NCBI GenBank assembly: GCA_964580215.1
Contig: CAZOJT010000081.1
Location: 1 to 6,989 of the forward strand
Source of the DNA: SM23-73-3 sp964580215
GTDB taxonomy: Bacteria; Zixibacteria; MSB-5A5; SM1-73
Length of the DNA stretch: 6,989 nucleotides
Direction: 5' to 3'
The notes below the pieces were generated by a model. It did no database searches, was not told the DNA's origin, and saw only the letters and a program-made list of their open reading frames with translations. Both the position numbers and the translations under genes were made by a program. This document shows positions 5,805 to 6,989 of the stretch, piece after piece. Every line of letters begins with the position of its first letter. The stretch's first letter is position 1.

Positions 5805-5918
5805 CTCCTCAAAAAGAACAAATTGGAGTGTTCACCTTATGGTTATTGATTATTTATTCAATACACAAACCAGTGTAACGGAGAATTTTTTGCGAACCGG
5901 ACTCGAACTCCTCGAGAA

Positions 5919-5946
5919 TTGATGATATCCGGATGTCAAGTATAAT
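5919..5946 (+). promoter_or_regulatory. Candidate sigma70-type promoter with overlapping inverted repeat
   Basis: TTGATG (5919-5924), a 16-base spacer and a perfect TATAAT (5941-5946) point toward the transposase relic. GTCAA (5935-5939) and TTGAC (5953-5957) form an inverted repeat flanking the TATAAT box, which would suit an operator. The distance to the start codon at 6094 is about 145 bases, so it could belong to the element or simply be chance in AT-rich DNA. Confidence 0.4.
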
Positions 5947-6074
5947 ACATCTTTGACAGTTGCAAAGCTAAAGGTCCTGCAAACCCGCATAAAATAAGGA
6001 TTCACTTTCAAGGAAGTTCAAAATGTAGTGCACTTTCTTGGGTATAAAGTTAGAATTAACCTGAAATAAGAGTA

Positions 6075-6093
6075 ATCACTACTTAGTAGTGAT
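6075..6093 (+). promoter_or_regulatory. Hairpin abutting the transposase start codon
   Basis: ATCACTAC (6075-6082) and GTAGTGAT (6086-6093) form a perfect 8-bp stem with loop TTA, and the ATG follows at once at 6094. In several insertion sequences, transcripts entering from outside fold a hairpin that hides the transposase start. Here the stem would sit where a ribosome must bind; no strong Shine-Dalgarno lies between stem and ATG, and the nearest purine run is AATAAGAG at 6065-6072. Confidence 0.55.
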
Positions 6094-6881
6094 ATGTTTG
6101 TCGGGAAAAAGAAATCAGGGCCACGAGAGTATTTAGTAATAGTAGAAAATTATAGAGAAGGCAGAAGGGTAAAACAGCGCACTATAGCCAACCTTGGACG
6201 ACTTGATGTTTTAAGAAACTCTGGCAAACTGGACTCTATAATAAAAGGCCTATCGCAGTTTTCAGAGAAGGTGGCGGTAATATCAGCTTTTCAAAAAGAT
6301 GAATCTCTTAAGTGTTGGGTAAAGGAATGGGGAAGCTATCTGGTGTTTCGTCGTCTATGGGAGCAATTAGGTTTAGCAGAGGTAATAAAGGGGATTCAAG
6401 CGGAAAGGAAAAGGAAGTTAATCTTGAGGGGGATAGATTTATTGTTTGTCTAAATCCTGAGGAAGAAAAAAGAGATAGAGAAGTTAGGGAAAAACTTATT
6501 ATTGAACTCGAAGAAAAGATAAGAACAAAACCATCTTCCTTAATTGGCAATAAAGGCTATAGGAAACATTTAAAAGTAGGAAAGGGATCGATTAGACTTA
6601 ATAAGGATAAAATAAAAGAAGAGTCACGCTTTGATGGAAAGTTTGTATTGACGACTAATACCGACTTGCTCGCAGAAGAAGTGGCGCTTACCTATAAGAA
6701 CCTATGGCAGGTTGAATATGCCTTTAGAAATTTAAAAAGCATCCTTCAAAACCGACCTACTTATCACCAAACCCCAGAGAACACCAAGGGTCATATATTT
6801 TGTAGCTATCTATCTTTGTTACTGTCCCAGATGGGTCTCCGTCATCCCGCCACGGAGTGTAGCTTTTTCAACAAGCTCTGA
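6094..6881 (+). pseudogene. IS1634-family transposase with central deletion and altered 3' end
   Basis: The N-terminal part reads MFVGKKKSGPREYLVIVENY and continues through KQRTIANLGRLD and FSEKV to about residue 100 (6393). This is the usual start of IS1634-type DDE transposases of the IS4 superfamily. Homology resumes in another frame at about 6405 with RFIVCLNPEEEKRD, then GNKGYRKHLK, ARFDGK-like SRFDGKFVLTTNTDL, and YKNLWQVEYAFRNLK holding the likely catalytic Glu (GAA at 6714-6716). The middle, roughly half of a normal 450-600 residue enzyme and the place of both catalytic Asp residues, is missing, and the join is out of frame. After GHIFCSYLSLLL (about 6830) the family C-terminus is replaced by unrelated sequence ending at TGA 6881. 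The protein cannot be active. Full-length copies elsewhere could still move it if its ends are intact. Confidence 0.85.
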
Positions 6882-6935
6882 AGGGCACCCTGAACCAACG
6901 GAGATAGAAAGGACAAATGTTATATGGAAGAATGG
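6837..6935. repeat. Foreign segment replacing the transposase 3' end
   Basis: Directly after transposase homology ends, CTCCGT (6837-6842) and ACGGAG (6852-6857) form a 6-bp stem. TTTTTCAACA at 6866-6875 matches the right end of the small insert at 481-490. This suggests that the transposase relic was truncated by another small repeat. The rest of the stretch shows no gene. Confidence 0.4.
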
Positions 6936-6989
6936 GGGTTAATGGAAAAAACGTGTTGGTTTTTTGTTGTTGATGATAACGGAGGCATA
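6936..6989. repeat. Right copy of the 54-bp inverted repeat
   Basis: This is the exact reverse complement of 1-54. It starts GGGTTAATGGAAAAAACGTG and ends GATAACGGAGGCATA, so a GGAGG ribosome-binding-like site lies four bases from the window end, pointing outward. That reads like the outer end of an insertion sequence just ahead of its transposase gene. The alternative is a contig end shared with the left side. Confidence 0.85.

Larger units (their letters stand above)
5805..6093. other. Intergenic region ahead of the IS1634-type transposase relic
   Basis: No open frame of interest is present. The stretch contains a promoter-like pair at 5919-5946, an inverted repeat around it, a weak stem (CTCGA / TCGAG at 5902-5916) and, at the end, a hairpin touching the transposase start. 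The left end of the insertion sequence must lie in this region, but I cannot identify its inverted repeat. Confidence 0.45.

Noticed and set aside
5891..5922. Possible tRNA 3' end on the minus strand (GAGTTCGAGTCC pattern)
   Set aside because: The T-loop-like string is present, but the flanking arms do not pair into a 5-bp T-stem and there is no acceptor or anticodon arm.

Overview
This 7-kb window looks like accessory chromosome from an uncultured bacterium. The strongest lineage hint is a secreted papain-type protease ending in a dockerin of the VDLGDxLxLINYLxKGG type, plus three orphan tails of the same kind. Such calcium-binding dockerin tails are common on secreted proteins of candidate phyla such as Zixibacteria and other FCB-like lineages; this placement is inference. 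The window is moderately AT-rich and holds three intact genes set among much mobile-element and repeat debris.

Layout. Bases 1-54 and 6936-6989 are exact inverted copies of one 54-bp sequence, and the left copy cuts into a dockerin gene. Bases 55-1095 contain no intact gene. They hold three orphan 3' ends of dockerin genes on the + strand (ending at 153, 262 and 886), two strong rho-independent terminators (297-359 and 946-1012), a duplicated palindromic unit behind each terminator, a 111-bp MITE-like insert with an 8-bp target duplication (383-493), a 250-bp repeat element with C/G-rich hairpins (570-819), and two REP hairpins carrying the GTAG foot on the minus strand. A 719-residue C1A cysteine protease with a C-terminal dockerin runs on the minus strand (3255-1096) and converges on this region. 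Bases 3256-4164 are mostly decayed DNA and include a frameshifted transposase relic. On the + strand follow a PHP-domain phosphoesterase (4165-4812) and diaminopimelate epimerase dapF (4893-5735), then a perfect 32-bp palindrome. The right end is an IS1634-type transposase with its centre deleted, preceded by a hairpin that abuts its start codon.

How the genes fit. The protease is predicted to be exported and to depend on its dockerin for calcium-stabilised folding or surface association. The PHP protein and DapF are co-directional, 80 bp apart, and could be co-transcribed; DapF makes meso-diaminopimelate for lysine and peptidoglycan, but carries Ser in place of the second catalytic Cys. I found no convincing new defence or multi-gene system. 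The most original signals are the palindrome and REP landscape around dockerin gene tails, the covarying REP stems, the DapF active-site substitution, and the inverted window ends, which may be copies of one insertion sequence or an assembly break.
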